From Adiantum capillus-veneris (taxonomy: Eukaryota; Streptophyta; Polypodiopsida; Polypodiales; Pteridaceae): a stretch of DNA of 64,000 nucleotides. Below the pieces are notes generated by a model. It saw nothing but the letters and a program-made list of their open reading frames with translations. It was not told the origin of the DNA and did not search any database. A program made the translations under genes and the position numbers. The stretch lies in assembly GCA_014529385.2 (NCBI GenBank), contig CM043963.1, positions 101,102,912 to 101,166,911 on the forward strand. Direction: 5' to 3'. This document shows positions 35,833 through 50,817 of the stretch, one piece after another. The first letter of the stretch is position 1. Every line of letters starts with the position of its first letter.

Positions 35833-36254
35833 AAGCATGTTTTCTCACTTATTAGCACTCTTCTTGGTGGACATGCATAATAGCTCTTGGTTTGGCAAGT
35901 ATCTATCATCTGCAAAAAATGTGATGTTAATATGATGCAACCCTTTCCCTCATCCAACTAGCAAGATTTCCTTACCACCTTGTCTTGAGCAGACATAAGC
36001 TCAAAAGAGATTGAAATTTGTCGCAAACAAATTTTGGCCTTCTAAACATCAGCTAGATTTTTCCAAACAATGATCCAAAATGGAAAGGAGACGCATCCTC
36101 CATCTTTGTGAACTAAGCTATTCAATTGATCTATATTTAAGTTTCCAAAAAAACATATTTCTGCTAGCAATGGTGACATGTATAAGGACGACTAGATTTG
36201 TATAATCATGATTGGGGAGCAATGGTGCTGACATTTATTGTTTGGGTTTAGAGA

Positions 36255-36336
<82 letters not shown>

Positions 36337-39300
36337 CTCTTTTTAGAAAAGAAGTATATATATATGTGAGAAACTCACTTGATAACTTTTCTCGGTTTTG
36401 AGCTTGCTCAGATAAGTTCGCTTGATGTTTGGTAGAACTCAGATCAAAGACCCAAGAAACAATGTCATCGCTACAAAAATAAAGTGCAACAAAAGTGGAT
36501 TCCAAAATCCTCGATGGAAACGCAATTGCAGCAAGCATCCTAATACGTGGCTCATATACATGAAGAAAAGACTTAGCCAAGAAGAAGACGGCCATGTCAA
36601 CAAGCTACCAACACTCTAATTAAGTGGCTAAAAAATCCCTCCCAGCAACAACAACTCAAGAGCAAGCAAACAGTAACTTTCCATATCCATCCAAACCACA
36701 AAGGGAAAGTGATAGAATGTAACCTTGCTAAGGATAACAACAATAGTGATGATTCTTATGATACTCCCTAGACCAGCAACTCAGGTCATCACCATCACTA
36801 GCAACTTTTGTGACAACTAAATAAGGATAAAAGAAAATAACAACAATTCTGAACCAAAAAGTTTGACAAATCTGGACACCAAAGATCTAGATTGGCCAAA
36901 AGCAGGTATGGATCAAGAAGAGGAAGGTCTCTAAGGAAAACCGTCGAAGCATGCAAGAACATCTACAAAAGCACAAAGTTGTAAGCTTCCACAAATTGGA
37001 TTTGGATTACAAAGAAGTTGACTCAAGCACAAAGAGGTCATGAGCATTTGGATTCCAAAACGGTTGAATTGTCAACTTCCAAAGTATCAACTCCCAAAGT
37101 CTGAATCTCATCCTCGACCAAGCGTACAAGAGCTGAAGCAAAGCCCACAGAAGACTCACACAATGACAAGGTGGATCCCAAAGCAGTCTCTTCAAACAAA
37201 AACAAAGCAGGGATAAGTCCTTCAAGCTAAAAGGGAGGGCCTTTGTGCCCCCCTTCATGTGAATAAGTCTACATCCAACACTACCAATGACACTGATGCT
37301 ACTGTCTACATCACCGACCTCCTCACCCCTACTACATGCAGAATGAGACGAGACAATCCACCATAGAAACTTCTTGTGGAGCTCCTCAAGTCTACACGAA
37401 GCTCTTTAAATTTCAATCGAGCTATGAAATTTCCACATATCTTCACCAATCGTTATTTGATTTGAGTGTCGTAAAACACATATGGAAGCTTGTGTAAGAA
37501 GCTATCACGTGAAATGTTGGCAAGCTGAAAGTGGCCACCTAGCACACATTTTGAAGCTGACCCAAAAACTACATATCCAACCCTCAAAAAATGCTAAATT
37601 GCCCATAATTTTCCCATGTACTCCAATTTGCAAGCTGTAAAGACAGGCTTGGAGAGCATCTTGAGCACTACACTTTGAGCCCACAAAGTTTCATTTTGGA
37701 AACATCCATTCATCTTGGCTCACAAACATCAAACCACACATACTGGCTACAAAATCCACATGTAGAAAACATTTGGACAATCTAATTTCATAGTAGAGTC
37801 TTGGCATACACCATGAAGTAAGAAAAATCCCATAATTTATGACCTTTTTGGTCTTTCACCTTGTGCTGGCAAAAGGGCACAACATCCACCCCCTTTGAAT
37901 GTGCACATCCACCCCCTTGTGCTAATTTGATTAGAATCTGCATACATAAGCTGTAAACACACCAGGATTGCCACCACCATTTACAAGCCTCAATAAGCAC
38001 CCAATACACAATGAATCCCTTACATCAAGGCACACACACATATCATGCCCTGCATCCTCATTCCCTCCTAGATCAAATGGTGCAAGAAGAAATTGTCTTA
38101 AAACTGGAGCTTCATAAAACCCTTTTGACATATGTGACTGCAAAACACCATAATATATGTGTATTTTGTAGATTTTGCACAATATAACATCATAGCCCAA
38201 CCCCAGTACCATGCAACCATGTTGAATATGCTTCCAAATTTTTTTGGGCCCACCTGGTTAAAAATTTATGTCTAGCACAGAGTACTTGCAATCTGTGCAA
38301 TACATAAAAATCTACCCTAGATCGAGAGAAAACAACCAAACCCCATCGGTACTTAGCAAAATAATCTATCTATTGTCATGCAAACAAGTGTAACCACCAC
38401 TGGCAACCAGAAGATGATTGAAAACAAGAAAAATACCATTCAAAACTCATATCTTTCACATCCTCCGAGGAATCTAGCAAGTAGCTTTTGAAAAAAATTG
38501 TTTCCTTTTCCACTTTAGATATGATCTCGCTCACCTTCCTCACTCCCTCTAGCATTAGGATCTTCATGTGCTTGCTAGTATCCTATTCCCACATCATCAA
38601 CTTTAACACATGGATGCTTAGCAATATCCTCTGCATCTGTTAAGTCTAGACCCTTGGTCATATATATAGACTTATCTATGTATTAGTCCTCTACCTAGTC
38701 TTCTCAAAAGATGCATGTGCCTACTGGAATCCCATCATCCCTCTATAAGACCTGCACCTCCTCTGAATAGGCATTCCTATCATTAGAGATATCACCAACT
38801 GTTGAACCCCTATATGTAAACCACATAAGAAATCATCAATGATGCCATTATCATCCTGTTTTGTAGAATCCTCACATGCATGAACTTTCTTCACAAATAC
38901 ATTTAGCCTCTTTCTCTTGTCATGTGTATCAATTGATACATCCATCGTATCCTGTGTAGATTTCACATCATGATAAGCATCTTCTTTCATAGTCAAAGAC
39001 TCATCACATACCTGTAGATAGCCCATAGCCATGATATCCCTCTATGAGGTGATCACAAAGAATTTAATAGCTGCCTTGATTGCATCATCTGGGTTGCTAA
39101 TGACCCAATCATTAGCTTTGGGTTTCTCTAAAAACAATTCACTCACTTCAATTTCTGCTTTTGATGGCCCTTCAACTTGCTTAACATCCCAAAGTGCATT
39201 ACAATTTAATTAAAAACTAAGAGACCCAGTTTGGTATAAACCACTTCAACTACGTCTTCATCTTTATTATAAATTAGATGCGCATCCTGTAGAAGACATG

Positions 39301-39396
39301 TATTGACCACAACTTCTAACTTGGCGTTAACAGATTCCTAAACACTCACATATCTTGACATCTTCTCAAACAATCACTTACATGTTTCTTCTAGAG
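35240..39396. other. No recognisable gene; two microsatellites
   Basis: No frame shows a family pattern. A (GA)n run is at 35792-35829 and a (CT)n run at 36258-36332. The minus strand at 38720-39030 has a 103-aa frame rich in charged residues that might be a gag remnant, but I cannot support it. Confidence 0.4.
36258..36332. repeat. (CT)n tract
   Basis: A pure CT run of about 75 bp, in a region with no recognised gene. Confidence 0.97.
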
Positions 39397-41541
39397 TGTA
39401 AGGCTTTCACCTTTCTAGCTGCAGGGAAATAAACTCAAAGCTTTAGGAGAAAGAATTGGGCGTACAAACAGGTAAAACATTATCTTGAAAGTAGCTAAAA
39501 TTGGTATTTTTCAAATCTTAAGCACAAGAAACCTATAGCTAGGAACTCTCAGAACTGAATTCGATTAAAAATTGACACCTCTATCCTTTTTTAAAGATTC
39601 ACTACCACTTTGAATTGTAAAAATAATTGGATGATATTTAGTAATCATTCAAGCTTAGGACTTTCATCATAACCCTTAGATATTTTATCATATATCCATC
39701 CAAATAGAAAAAAATAGCACAAAAAAATAGCAGCTTTGTGATTTTTAAAGCAGGCAGGTACTGGTAAGGGCCATCACTGACATGCCAGGGACTGAATTAG
39801 CAACATGGGACGCTCTCTTGAGCATGGGGGTTTCTTGAGCTACAAGCAATTGCCAGATTCAACCTGTGAAAGCCTGTGAGTGCCAGAAAAATCTATAAAA
39901 AGGACCCTAGGCTTCTCATTTTCACTTAGACTTGTAATCTTGGCTAGAAATGTCTTGTGGGAGAGAGATACTTCATAAAATCACTAAGATAACAAAATCT
40001 AAGTGATTAAGGAAGGTAATTATGCTAATCTCAATTAATTAGCAATTTATATCTAATTTTTTAATTAGTCTATTAATTAAAGAAGATTAGATTATTCTCT
40101 ACTATATACACTCTATTATGTATTATTTATATGTTGATTACTTAATTTTAATGAAGATTAATAATCTACTTAACTACTAATCCTAATTAGGATTGAAATT
40201 GATTAATTTTAACCTTAATTAATAAGAATTATATTAATTAAGCTTAGTTAATTTTAATAAAATTATCAAAACTTAATCAAACTATTAGGAAGCTAGAAAA
40301 ACTATATCATAATTTTTTGATTAAGTTTTGTAATTAATTAGGTAAAAATTAGCTTCTTTTAATTATAAAATTAATGAAAACTTAGTTAACCAACTTAACA
40401 AATCACAAGATAATTATCAGAGTCAATAAACAAAAAATTAATCTTGCTATTTAATTAAGCTAAAATTAACTAGTTTTAACACTAAATTAAAGGGAAACAT
40501 TAGCTAATTAACTTAGATAATTATAAGATAATTATTACAATTAGTAAATATCATCAATAAATTGTGAAAATTATCTCATTTTTATAAAAATCTAGCTATT
40601 TGTTAAGCTAAAATTGACTAATTTTTGTTGTAAATTAAAGGGATAAATAAGCTAATCAACTTAGATAATTATCAGAACTAAAAAACGTTATTACTAAGCC
40701 ATGATAAATATTTTATTAACAAAAAATTAATTTAGATATTTGATTAAGCTAAAATTGATACAGTTTAACTTTAAATTAAAGGGTAAAATCAACTTAGATA
40801 ATTAGATGATAATCATTAGACTTCGTAAACATCATTAGTAGGTCATGATAATTTTTTCATTAATTAAAAATTAATTTAGCTATTTAGTTAAATTAAAATT
40901 ATCTAATTTTAGTTATAAATTAAAAAGGAAAATTAGCTAATAAACTTAGATGATTATAAGATGATTATCAAAGTTATTAAACATCATTAGTAAGCTATGA
41001 CAATTATCTTATCAATAAAAAACTAATCTAGTTGTTTAAGCTAAAATTAACTAATTTTAGTTGTAAATTAAAAGGAAAAATTAGATAACTACTTGAATAA
41101 TTAGAAGGTGATGATCAAAGTTAGAAAACATCATCATCTAATTGTGACAATTATATCATAGTTAATTAATTAGTTTAAATAATTATAATAGATCAAGAAC
41201 CTTATTCACCTTTGGGTGGTCTTGAGACAAGAAGAGTATTGGTCATGGTTATTATGGTCAATGTTTTTTATTGACAGTACCCTATCTTAAGTTTAAAGAT
41301 GTCTATTCGCTAAAAGAATGCTCTTTCAATGTTGTCTTTAATACATGATTGAAGGAATCACTGTGACAAAAAGTTAAAAGAAACCATTATTTTAAATGTT
41401 AAAACAATGTGATAGTAATTAGAAAACAAAAGAATCTTGTGTGTGGGGGGTGGAAAGTGGGGATTGACTACGGTTCTTAATCATGGATGGATGGACCTGA
41501 TTAGTCAGGTAACTATCCATCCTCATGCGCTAAGGGATATT
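39397..41541. repeat. Long direct repeat, copy 1 (LTR-like)
   Basis: It begins TGTAAGGCTTTCACCTTTCT and ends near CATCCTCATGCGCTAA. The same sequence, with moderate divergence, forms the ends of 42513-45645. An AT-rich minisatellite lies at about 40300-41190. It lacks a 1.1-kb segment present in copy 2. I found no primer binding site, so calling it an LTR is inference. Confidence 0.75.
40300..41190. repeat. AT-rich minisatellite, unit about 140-155 bp (copy 1)
   Basis: Units start near AAAAATTAATCTAGCTAT and contain AAAATTGACTAATTTTAGCT, then TAGATAATTAT. Starts at about 40431, 40587, 40722, 40864 and 41017 give about six diverged units. Confidence 0.75.
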
Positions 41542-44500
41542 TAATTGAAAAGAGGGAGAGGACATAAGAGAGATAATTGTCCCCATCTTTGCAAGAATAT
41601 TTTCATCATGCCTATCACAAATTCATGGGTTTCAACATAAGGTTCATGAGGGCTTGCCTATCTTGACGCTATTCAATGCAAAAAATCATGATGAAATGGC
41701 TAGACATGAGATTTTCTCTTCCACTTGGAGGATCAGGTGGTCAGGATCTATTGGAATTTTCTTCATTCATGCGGGAAAGTTAGAAGGTTTAGCACTAAAT
41801 ATGAAGAGACTCAAATGGACTGAAGATCTTCAAGTGATTTAAATATACTTTTTCATTGGGACAGAAAATCCAGAGGAAACCCTTGTAGTAGATGGTGTCC
41901 AAGTATCACAAAATCAGTGGGTGTTTGATCAGGTGTCTAAAGTAATATACCCAGGTAGAACTAGGTCCATAGGTGTAGGCATTAGTTTTAGTGGACCAAA
42001 AGATGTTGTATATTTTGATCTATATCTAATTCACCCATAGTCCACAAGATTCTAGTATAGGATTTCCTCACCCCTGTACATAGTAGGATCTTCATGGATT
42101 GTATTAGCTCTTGTACATACTATGGTTCTCATGTAGTTAGACAGACCAAGCGCGTGCATGTTGACAAGGAGGATATATGAATCTTTTATGGAATGGATTA
42201 ACCTAGTTTTTGAGAGAATACAACTAGTTTGTAAAGGTTTTTAAGATGGACTCAACACTAAGAGTTTCTTGGAAAAAATTGAGTAGCAAGTATTTAGTAA
42301 TACTAAAGTAAGGAATTATGGAATTTCCCACCATATTGTATCCTTGAAATAAGAGAGAGAACGGCTTAAAAATAGAGTAATCAGGAACACTTAATAAAGG
42401 GAAAAGATTATTCTACCAAAGATGCCACTTGGGAAGATGAAACCTCTCTTCTCAAATACTTTCCCAATTTCGAGTAAGATGAGGACATCTCAAATTTGTA
42501 GGTTAGGGTCATTGTAAGGTTTTCACCTTTCTAGTTGTAGGGAAATGAACTCAAAGATTTAGGAGAAAGCATTGGGCGTACAAACAAGTAAAACATTATC
42601 TTGAAAGTAGCTAAAATTGGTAATTTAAAACCTTAAGCACAACAAACCTATAGCTAAGAACTCTCAGAACTAAATTCGGATAAAACCTAACACCGTGACC
42701 TTTTTCTGTAAGATCCATTGACACTTTAAATTGTAAAAATAATTGAATGGTTTTTAGTAATCATTAAAGCTTAGGATTTTCATTATAACCCTTAGATATT
42801 TTCTCAACTATTCATCAAAATAGCAAAAAATAACACAAAAAATTAGTAGATTTGATTTTTAAAGCACACAGGTGCTAGTAAGGGCCATCATTGACTGTTA
42901 GGGATTGAAATAGCAGCAGGGGTGCCATCTTGAGCTTGGAGGCTGCTTAAGGTGCAAGCAATTGCGCCAGAAGCAGCTTGTGAGAACTAGTGAGTGCCAA
43001 AAAAGCTATAAATAGGATCCTAGGCTTCTCATTTTCACTCAGACTTGGAGTCTTGGCAAAAAATCTCTTGTGCAAGAGAGATACTTCATAGAGATCACTA
43101 AGAGAGAAAAATCTAAGTGATTAAGCGAGGTAATTATGCTAATCTTTGTTAATTAATAATTTAATTTTTTATTTGATCCATTGATTAAAGAATAATATAC
43201 TATTTTATAATATTAAACACTCTATTATACATTTTTTATTTGTTGATTACTTAACCTTAATGAAGATTAATAATCTACTCAATTACTAGCTCTAATTATG
43301 GTTGAAATTGATTAATTTTGACCTTAATTAATGGGAATTATATTAATTAAGCTTAGTTAACTCTAAGATAATTATCAAATCTTGATTATAGTATTAGAAA
43401 GCTAAAAACAATTATAACATAATTTTTTTATTAAGTTTTGTAGTTATTTAGGTAGAAAGTAGCTATTTTTAACTATTAAATTAATGAGAAACTTAGTAAA
43501 CCAACTGATAATTATCCAAGATAGTAAACATCATTAGTAATCTATGATCATTGTATCATTGAAAAAAATTAATATAGCTATTTAATTAAGCTAAAATTGA
43601 CTAATTTTAGCTTTAAATTAAAGGGGGAAATTAGCTAATCAACTTAGATAATTATCAAAGTAGTAAGCATCATTAATAAGTCATGGCAATTATCTCATTA
43701 ACAAAAAATTAATCTAGTTATTTAATTATGCTAAAATTAACTAATTTTAGCTGTAAATTAAAGAAAAAAATTAGCTAATCCACTTAGATAATTATCAAAG
43801 TTAGTAAAAATTACTATTGAGGTGTGATAATTATCTCATTAATATAAAATTAATCTAGCTATTTAGCTAAGCTAAAATTGACTAATTTTACCTATAAAGT
43901 AAATGGTGAAATTAGCTAATCAACATAGATAAATATAAGATAATTATTAGAGCTAGTAAAAATCACTAGTAAGTTGTGATAATTATCTCATTAACAAAAA
44001 ACTAATCTAGCTATTTAATTAAGCTAAAATTGATTAATTTTAGCTGTAAATTAGATGGAAAAATTAAATAATTAATTTTGATAATTACAAGGTAATGAAA
44101 AAAAAGGAAACATCATCATCTAGTTGAGATAAGTATATCATAATTTGTTAATTAGTATAAGTAATTATAGTAAATCAAGAACCTTATTTTAAGCTAAAAT
44201 TTAATTAGAATAAATAGAAATTACTGTTAAAATTTTGTACAAAATTTTTTGGAAGTGTGAACCATTAATAAAAAGCTAAGAAAATATTGATAAATGTTAA
44301 GCCAAAAATAAGCAAATTTTAGGCTTAATAAAGAAAAGAAAATTTAAAAAAAGGTACAAAAATTTATAAGAAAATTGTAGTAGCTTAGAGAACCCTTAAG
44401 GAAGCTAAGATAAAATTATCTTACCTATATAAGCAAATAAGAAAGTACCAGATTAAGAGAATATCATTTATAACTACAAATTTAACCTTAGTTGGAGGAA

Positions 44501-44588
44501 AAGAGGAATTAGATTCAATACGAAGATAAAGTCAAGTTTTTAATGATTTTCCTAATAAATAGATGTCCATTTTATAAGGATAGAATTC

Positions 44589-44752
44589 ATGGCACCAAAA
44601 AGGACCCGAGCAAACCCTCAATCTGATGAAGAGGGCAATATTCCCAAGAGAGCTAGAGCGTCGCATGACGACGAGGTCAGGCCTAGTAGTAGGCCTACTA
44701 TTGAAAGCATTCAGGCCCCAGCACTGCAACAAATGCTTGACGAGTCCCAGGT
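44589..44752 (+). other. Short basic reading frame, possible gag N-terminus or first exon
   Basis: 'MAPKRTRANPQSDEEGNIPK' with two nuclear-signal-like KR clusters; it runs to 'QQMLDESQ' and a good donor, CAG/GTGGGT, at about 44752. It lies only in the longer copy of the direct repeat. It could be the start of a retroelement gag or a first exon; nothing downstream settles it. Confidence 0.3.
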
Positions 44753-44848
44753 GGGTCTTCATTCTAATTTAAGATGAATAATTCAAGCTCTTCTTTAAGT
44801 ATTAACATTGCATACGTAAAGGAATTAGAAAAAGTGATAACTGGATGA

Positions 44849-45085
44849 AAACGTGCGTTTGTTTGTGAACTAGAAAATAACTAGAAAATAATTGTTTGGG
44901 TTGAGGCTGGTTGAATTAGGAAGGATATGATTGATCACCCTTAAGACACCTTGTCTCAAGACACCTTGTCTCAAATAACGTGCGTCTGTTTGTAAACTAG
45001 AAAAGAATTGTTTGGGTTGAGGCTGGTTGAATTAGGAAGGATATGATTGATCATCCTTAAGACACCTTGTCTCAAGACACCTCCG
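44849..45085. repeat. Tandem duplication, unit about 127 bp
   Basis: Two copies beginning ACGTGCGT(T/C)TGTTTGT and both containing GTTTGGGTTGAGGCTGG and AGACACCTTGTCTCAAGACA, with few differences. Confidence 0.85.
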
Positions 45086-45649
45086 ACTCCTTCGTATATT
45101 TTGATGAATAATGATGGATTTCTAGCCACGGATAAGTCGGTTACCCCCATGAACAATGAGTTTCTACTCTATGTCATGTCTTGATGCTTCTACATAAGTT
45201 AGCATACCATTTTTATCCTAGGGGAGCCGCCCAGTTGTATGGAAAATTGGTTTGGTGTATGGGCATCTCGAACTTTGGGTGATGGGTTTCCACCCTGGAT
45301 TATGAATAAGAAATGGGTGTTGTTTTTTCACCCTTAGGTGGTCTTGAGACAAGAAGAGTACTCGTCATGGTTATTATGGCAAATGTTTTTTATTGACAGT
45401 ACCCTGTCTTAATTTAAAGATGTCTGTTTGCTAAAATAATGCTTTTCAATGTTGTCTTTAATACATGATTGAAGGAATCATTGTGACAGAAATCGAAAAG
45501 AAACCATTATTTTAAATGTTAAACAATGAGGTAGTAATTAGAAAAAAAAAGAATCATGTGTGGATTGACTACGGTTGTGAATCATGGACGGGTGGACCTG
45601 ATTAGTCAGGTAACTATCCATCCTCGTGCGCTAAAAACATTTAGGAAAC

Positions 45650-47588
<1,939 letters not shown>

Positions 47589-47744
47589 CTGTAGAAGCTC
47601 AACAAAGATGGCTCTCAAAAGAACAAAAGCACCATGGACATGAAGAAGCATGTTGCTTGAAGAATTAGGCGTTGAGGGGCACAAAATAGTAGGACCTTGA
47701 GCAGCAGGGGAGACAAGGTTTAGGATTGAGTGCATTCCACTATC

Positions 47745-49032
47745 ATGAGAAAGAAGAGAATTATGTCAACAGGTACTTGACTCATTATGTGACTTTGCAC
47801 TGAAGGTTTATGGGTTGCATGTGAGGTTCTTTGTGTGTGAAGCAGGTGGTCATTGGCATGCCCCCAAAATTGAATATCCACGCCAAGGAATTTTTTTTGG
47901 AGTAAGGAGGAGTTCCATCAAAAATATGGCCTTAGCCTAGTGGGTGAAAGTCCACGACAGCTAAGCGACAATGGTGTTCCTGAAGGCATGTGGTTCACCG
48001 TGTTCAAAGAGCCCCAAAGAGGAATTCCAATGATGCATTGTAAAACAGTGACGCCAGCTGCAACACCATAAGGTATACTAGAAGCGTCCCATAAATTACA
48101 CTGTTTCTATTTCCTATGCCCGTGCTTTTGTTCTAGAGAATTGCACATCTAGTAGCACAACTCAAAGGATCCCAATAAAGAAAAACGATTGGGAAAGAAA
48201 ACATATTTCTTGGGTTGTGTTCGCTAAAGAAGTTGTGGCCAATGTCATTAAAAAAGGCACTTATGCCTAAAAAGTTGACGGGTGGAGAGAGGCCAATGGG
48301 GCCATAGAGTTGCAGCATCACCTCTACTCAATGTGAAGCTTGAAGGAAAGCATGAGGTACAGCAAACAGCCACTGCAAATGTGGATTTGCAAAACCATAT
48401 ATTGGCAGCAAAGAGAATGGTTAGCACCTTCAGTGAGAGGGTTCATGAGAAGAAAGAGCAGTTGCAGAGAATGAATGTAGGCTTGGAGGCAGCAAAGGCA
48501 GACATGCACAGACAGGAAGGTCTCTCAGATGGCATAGCTATATTTTAAAATAAACTAGCAGATTCTCAGTGCCAATTGGAAGCAATAGAGGAAGCGGGTG
48601 AGATTGCAAATGCGGAGGAAATCGTAAGACTTTGTGCTAACACTAAAGTTGCAAAGGAAGTTTTATAGCTTCTAGGAGCTTCAGAGATGGCTAACTATGA
48701 GAAGCCTGTGACAACTTGCCAAGCAGTGAGGGATAGGATGCCAGAATTGCTTGACTAGGATGTCCGCAAGATGGAGTTCTGCAAAGACATACTTAAAATG
48801 CTGGGGAAAAATCATGTGTACACAGTCAGACAGTCATAGATCAAGTTGTCTCATCATCGAAGATGTTTGTGTATCCTACGGCTTGGGATTTCATGACAAT
48901 GAGGTAGTGGGTGTTTGTATGCTCCAATGCAAACACCCCTACCATCTCTTATGCTTTTCACATATGTGTGGAAATAGCAATATTATGTGCATGTATAGTG
49001 ACTGCAATCAAGTAATTATCGATGATGCATGA
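47745..49032 (+). pseudogene. Locus B coiled-coil/RING-like gene, homologue of the element A gene
   Basis: A probable first exon (47745-47772, 'MRKKRIMST', donor GTACTTG) and acceptor (TGAAGCAG) match the layout of element A. The next part reads 'MPPKLNIHAKEF', and after an 8-T run at 47891-47898 (a 1-bp frameshift) 'FWSKEEFHQKYGLSLVGESP'. That aligns with 'CTTKEDFHREYGLSLVGKDV' of element A. Then come 'WVVFAKEVVANVIKKG' near 48215, a coiled coil (48350-48530), and at 48865-49030 a RING-like block, 'LQCKHPYHLLCFSHMC' then C-x4-C, which keeps the Cys lost in element A. Several stops disable it. Confidence 0.65.
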
Positions 49033-49173
49033 TGAATGTGCCCACCTTTAGTTGCCAAGAAGTCTTTATTAGCTGGTACGTTCATTTGCAAACGTGGCTT
49101 GCTTTGATACATAGTAGATTGCACCTAGACATTGGTGGGGGGAGCACCTAGTGACATAGAAATGATCTTATGA

Positions 49174-49612
49174 TTGGTAGAAACCTCTCATAGAGTGATA
49201 GAAACCATTTTGGTACTGGTGGAATTCACATTGGACCTGCTAGAAATGATCCTTGGAATGATAAACCATAAGCTTGGGATGGTGATAGAATTCAACAATA
49301 AAGTGGTTGAAGCCACCAATACAATGGTGGAAACCCTCAATATAGTGGTAAAAACCACTAATACAATGTTAGAAACCACCTATACAGTGGTGAAAACCAC
49401 CTACACAATGGTGGAAACCTATTGAAATTGGTCAAAAGTAGCTAGGTTTTAAGATTTCTCGGTGGGTACTTCATTTTGTGGTGGTGGAATTCAGTAATAA
49501 AGTGGTTGAAACCACCAATACAATGGTGGAAACCCTCAATATAGTGGTAAAAACCACCAATACAGTGTTGGAAACCACCTATACAGTGGTGGAAACCACC
49601 AATAGAATGTTC
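49174..49612. repeat. GTGGAAACCACC minisatellite in locus B
   Basis: About 24-bp units like AATACAATGGTGGAAACCAC occur in two blocks (49289-49420 and 49493-49612), the second repeating the order of the first. Each unit is partly palindromic (GTGG..CCAC). The position, right after the RING-like exon, parallels the ACCGGT array of element A. Confidence 0.85.
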
Positions 49613-49699
49613 CAAGTCTTTTTTGTACATTGTGCAGGTGGTCTTGAAGGCTCACAAGCTGGTTCATCACTTAAGACTGCTGGCACATAGCATTTTAAG

Positions 49700-50560
49700 A
49701 GCATTCCCAAAGTGCAAGGTGTGAACCCTAGTGGCACCACAAGAAGTTCTCAAGTGCAAGGTTTGAGCACAAGTGAAGCAAGCCTACCAACTAGCGATCA
49801 CTTTGGTAAGAGCAACACGAAAATTGGTGAGAAATATTTGAATGCTATCGTCAATGGAATTGAGAAGTTGATACCATGTGATGACAAAGAGTCTCCCATT
49901 GGGGTTACCCTCCAGAGCTTCTTGTCTTCCAAAGGAAGAGGCCAGATGTGGAGATGGCTAAGAAGTCATCTAAGAAGGTTGGTGAGAAAGTTATGGATGT
50001 TGTCATCGACAAAACTGAGAAGTTGATACAGTAAACAACTGGTGCGAATGTCGAAGAATCTCCAATTGATGTGACCCTACAGAGCTTTATGTCTTCCAAG
50101 AAGAAGCACACTACTTGAGTGCAGCATAGTGGTAAGCCCAGTACTCCATCCTTAACCCTACAACTTTACAAATTGCATTATGTACTCACTGCTGTCTTTT
50201 TGTCATGCAAAGCTAGAAAAGAAGAGACAGTGCTTGGAAACGAGACACTCAAATACAGTCATGGAAGGAGATCTCAAAGAAAGGGAGGATCCGGATGTGG
50301 AAATGGCTAAGAAGTCTGATATCACCGGACCACAAAAAAGGCAAATCCAAATCACACAAGACCCATGCACAAAAAAATCTTTTCGCATGAGCATGAAATA
50401 CTTATCGAAATCTATGTACATAGAACTGCTTGTAGTTGTTCAACAGAAAGGCCCGACAACACAATTTGCATTAGCATGTGAGCATGATCTATGTGTTGTA
50501 ATATCAATGCGCAGTTTTGTATGCCATTGTGCAACTGAAAAGCCTTGTAATTCCAATGTA
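49700..50560 (+). pseudogene. Locus B repeat-module reading frames
   Basis: Two tandem modules of about 50 residues read, across a frame change: 'IGEKYLNAIVNGIEKLI' with 'ESPIGVTLQSFLSSK' (49826-49935), and 'VGEKVMDVVIDKTEKLI' with 'ESPIDVTLQSFMSSK' (49970-50107). A linker, 'PDVEMAKKS', precedes the second and recurs at about 50290. I do not recognise the family. Stops and frameshifts break it. It probably belongs to the locus B plus-strand gene set. Confidence 0.5.
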
Positions 50561-50639
50561 GGTTAGCCTTGTAATTCCTTTTGAAACTAAATAGTACAAC
50601 TACTTTTTTTCCATTTCCTTTGTCTGACTAGAGTGTTGT

Positions 50640-50817
50640 TAAATTGGTTTGCTCAAGGTGTAAACCGAGATGCAAGAAATGATGCCATTGCAAAGGAGGA
50701 GAAACTTGCATTGTTTTCCTTGCATGACTTAAACTATGCCATCGCATGGGAAATTGCTCGGATGTGGCAATCAAAAAGGTCAGGCGGCCCAAAAGAGAGA
50801 GAACCAAGTTCAAGAAG
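50640..50817 (+). pseudogene. Cys-rich N-terminal part of the locus B phosphatase-like gene
   Basis: One plus-strand frame reads 'VKLVCSRCKPRCKK', stop, 'CHCKGGETCIVFLA', stop, 'LKLCHRMGNCSDVAIKKVRR', then a basic run to the hAT copy 2 target site. The Cys spacing suggests a zinc-binding cluster. Two TGA codons interrupt it. Across the removed hAT element, with one target-site copy kept, this frame continues without a stop into the phosphatase-like frame at 58397. Confidence 0.45.

Larger units (their letters stand above)
42513..45645. repeat. Long direct repeat, copy 2 (LTR-like, longer)
   Basis: It begins TGTAAGGTTTTCACCTTTCT and ends near CATCCTCGTGCGCTAA, matching copy 1 at both ends. 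The minisatellite lies at about 43420-44160. A 1.1-kb segment at about 44190-45330 is absent from copy 1 and carries a short frame at 44589 and a tandem duplication at 44849-45085. Confidence 0.75.

Noticed and set aside
39397..45645. Calling the long direct repeats definite LTRs
   Set aside because: No primer binding site or polypurine tract was found at the expected places and the interior is only 1 kb without pol, so only a direct repeat is claimed.
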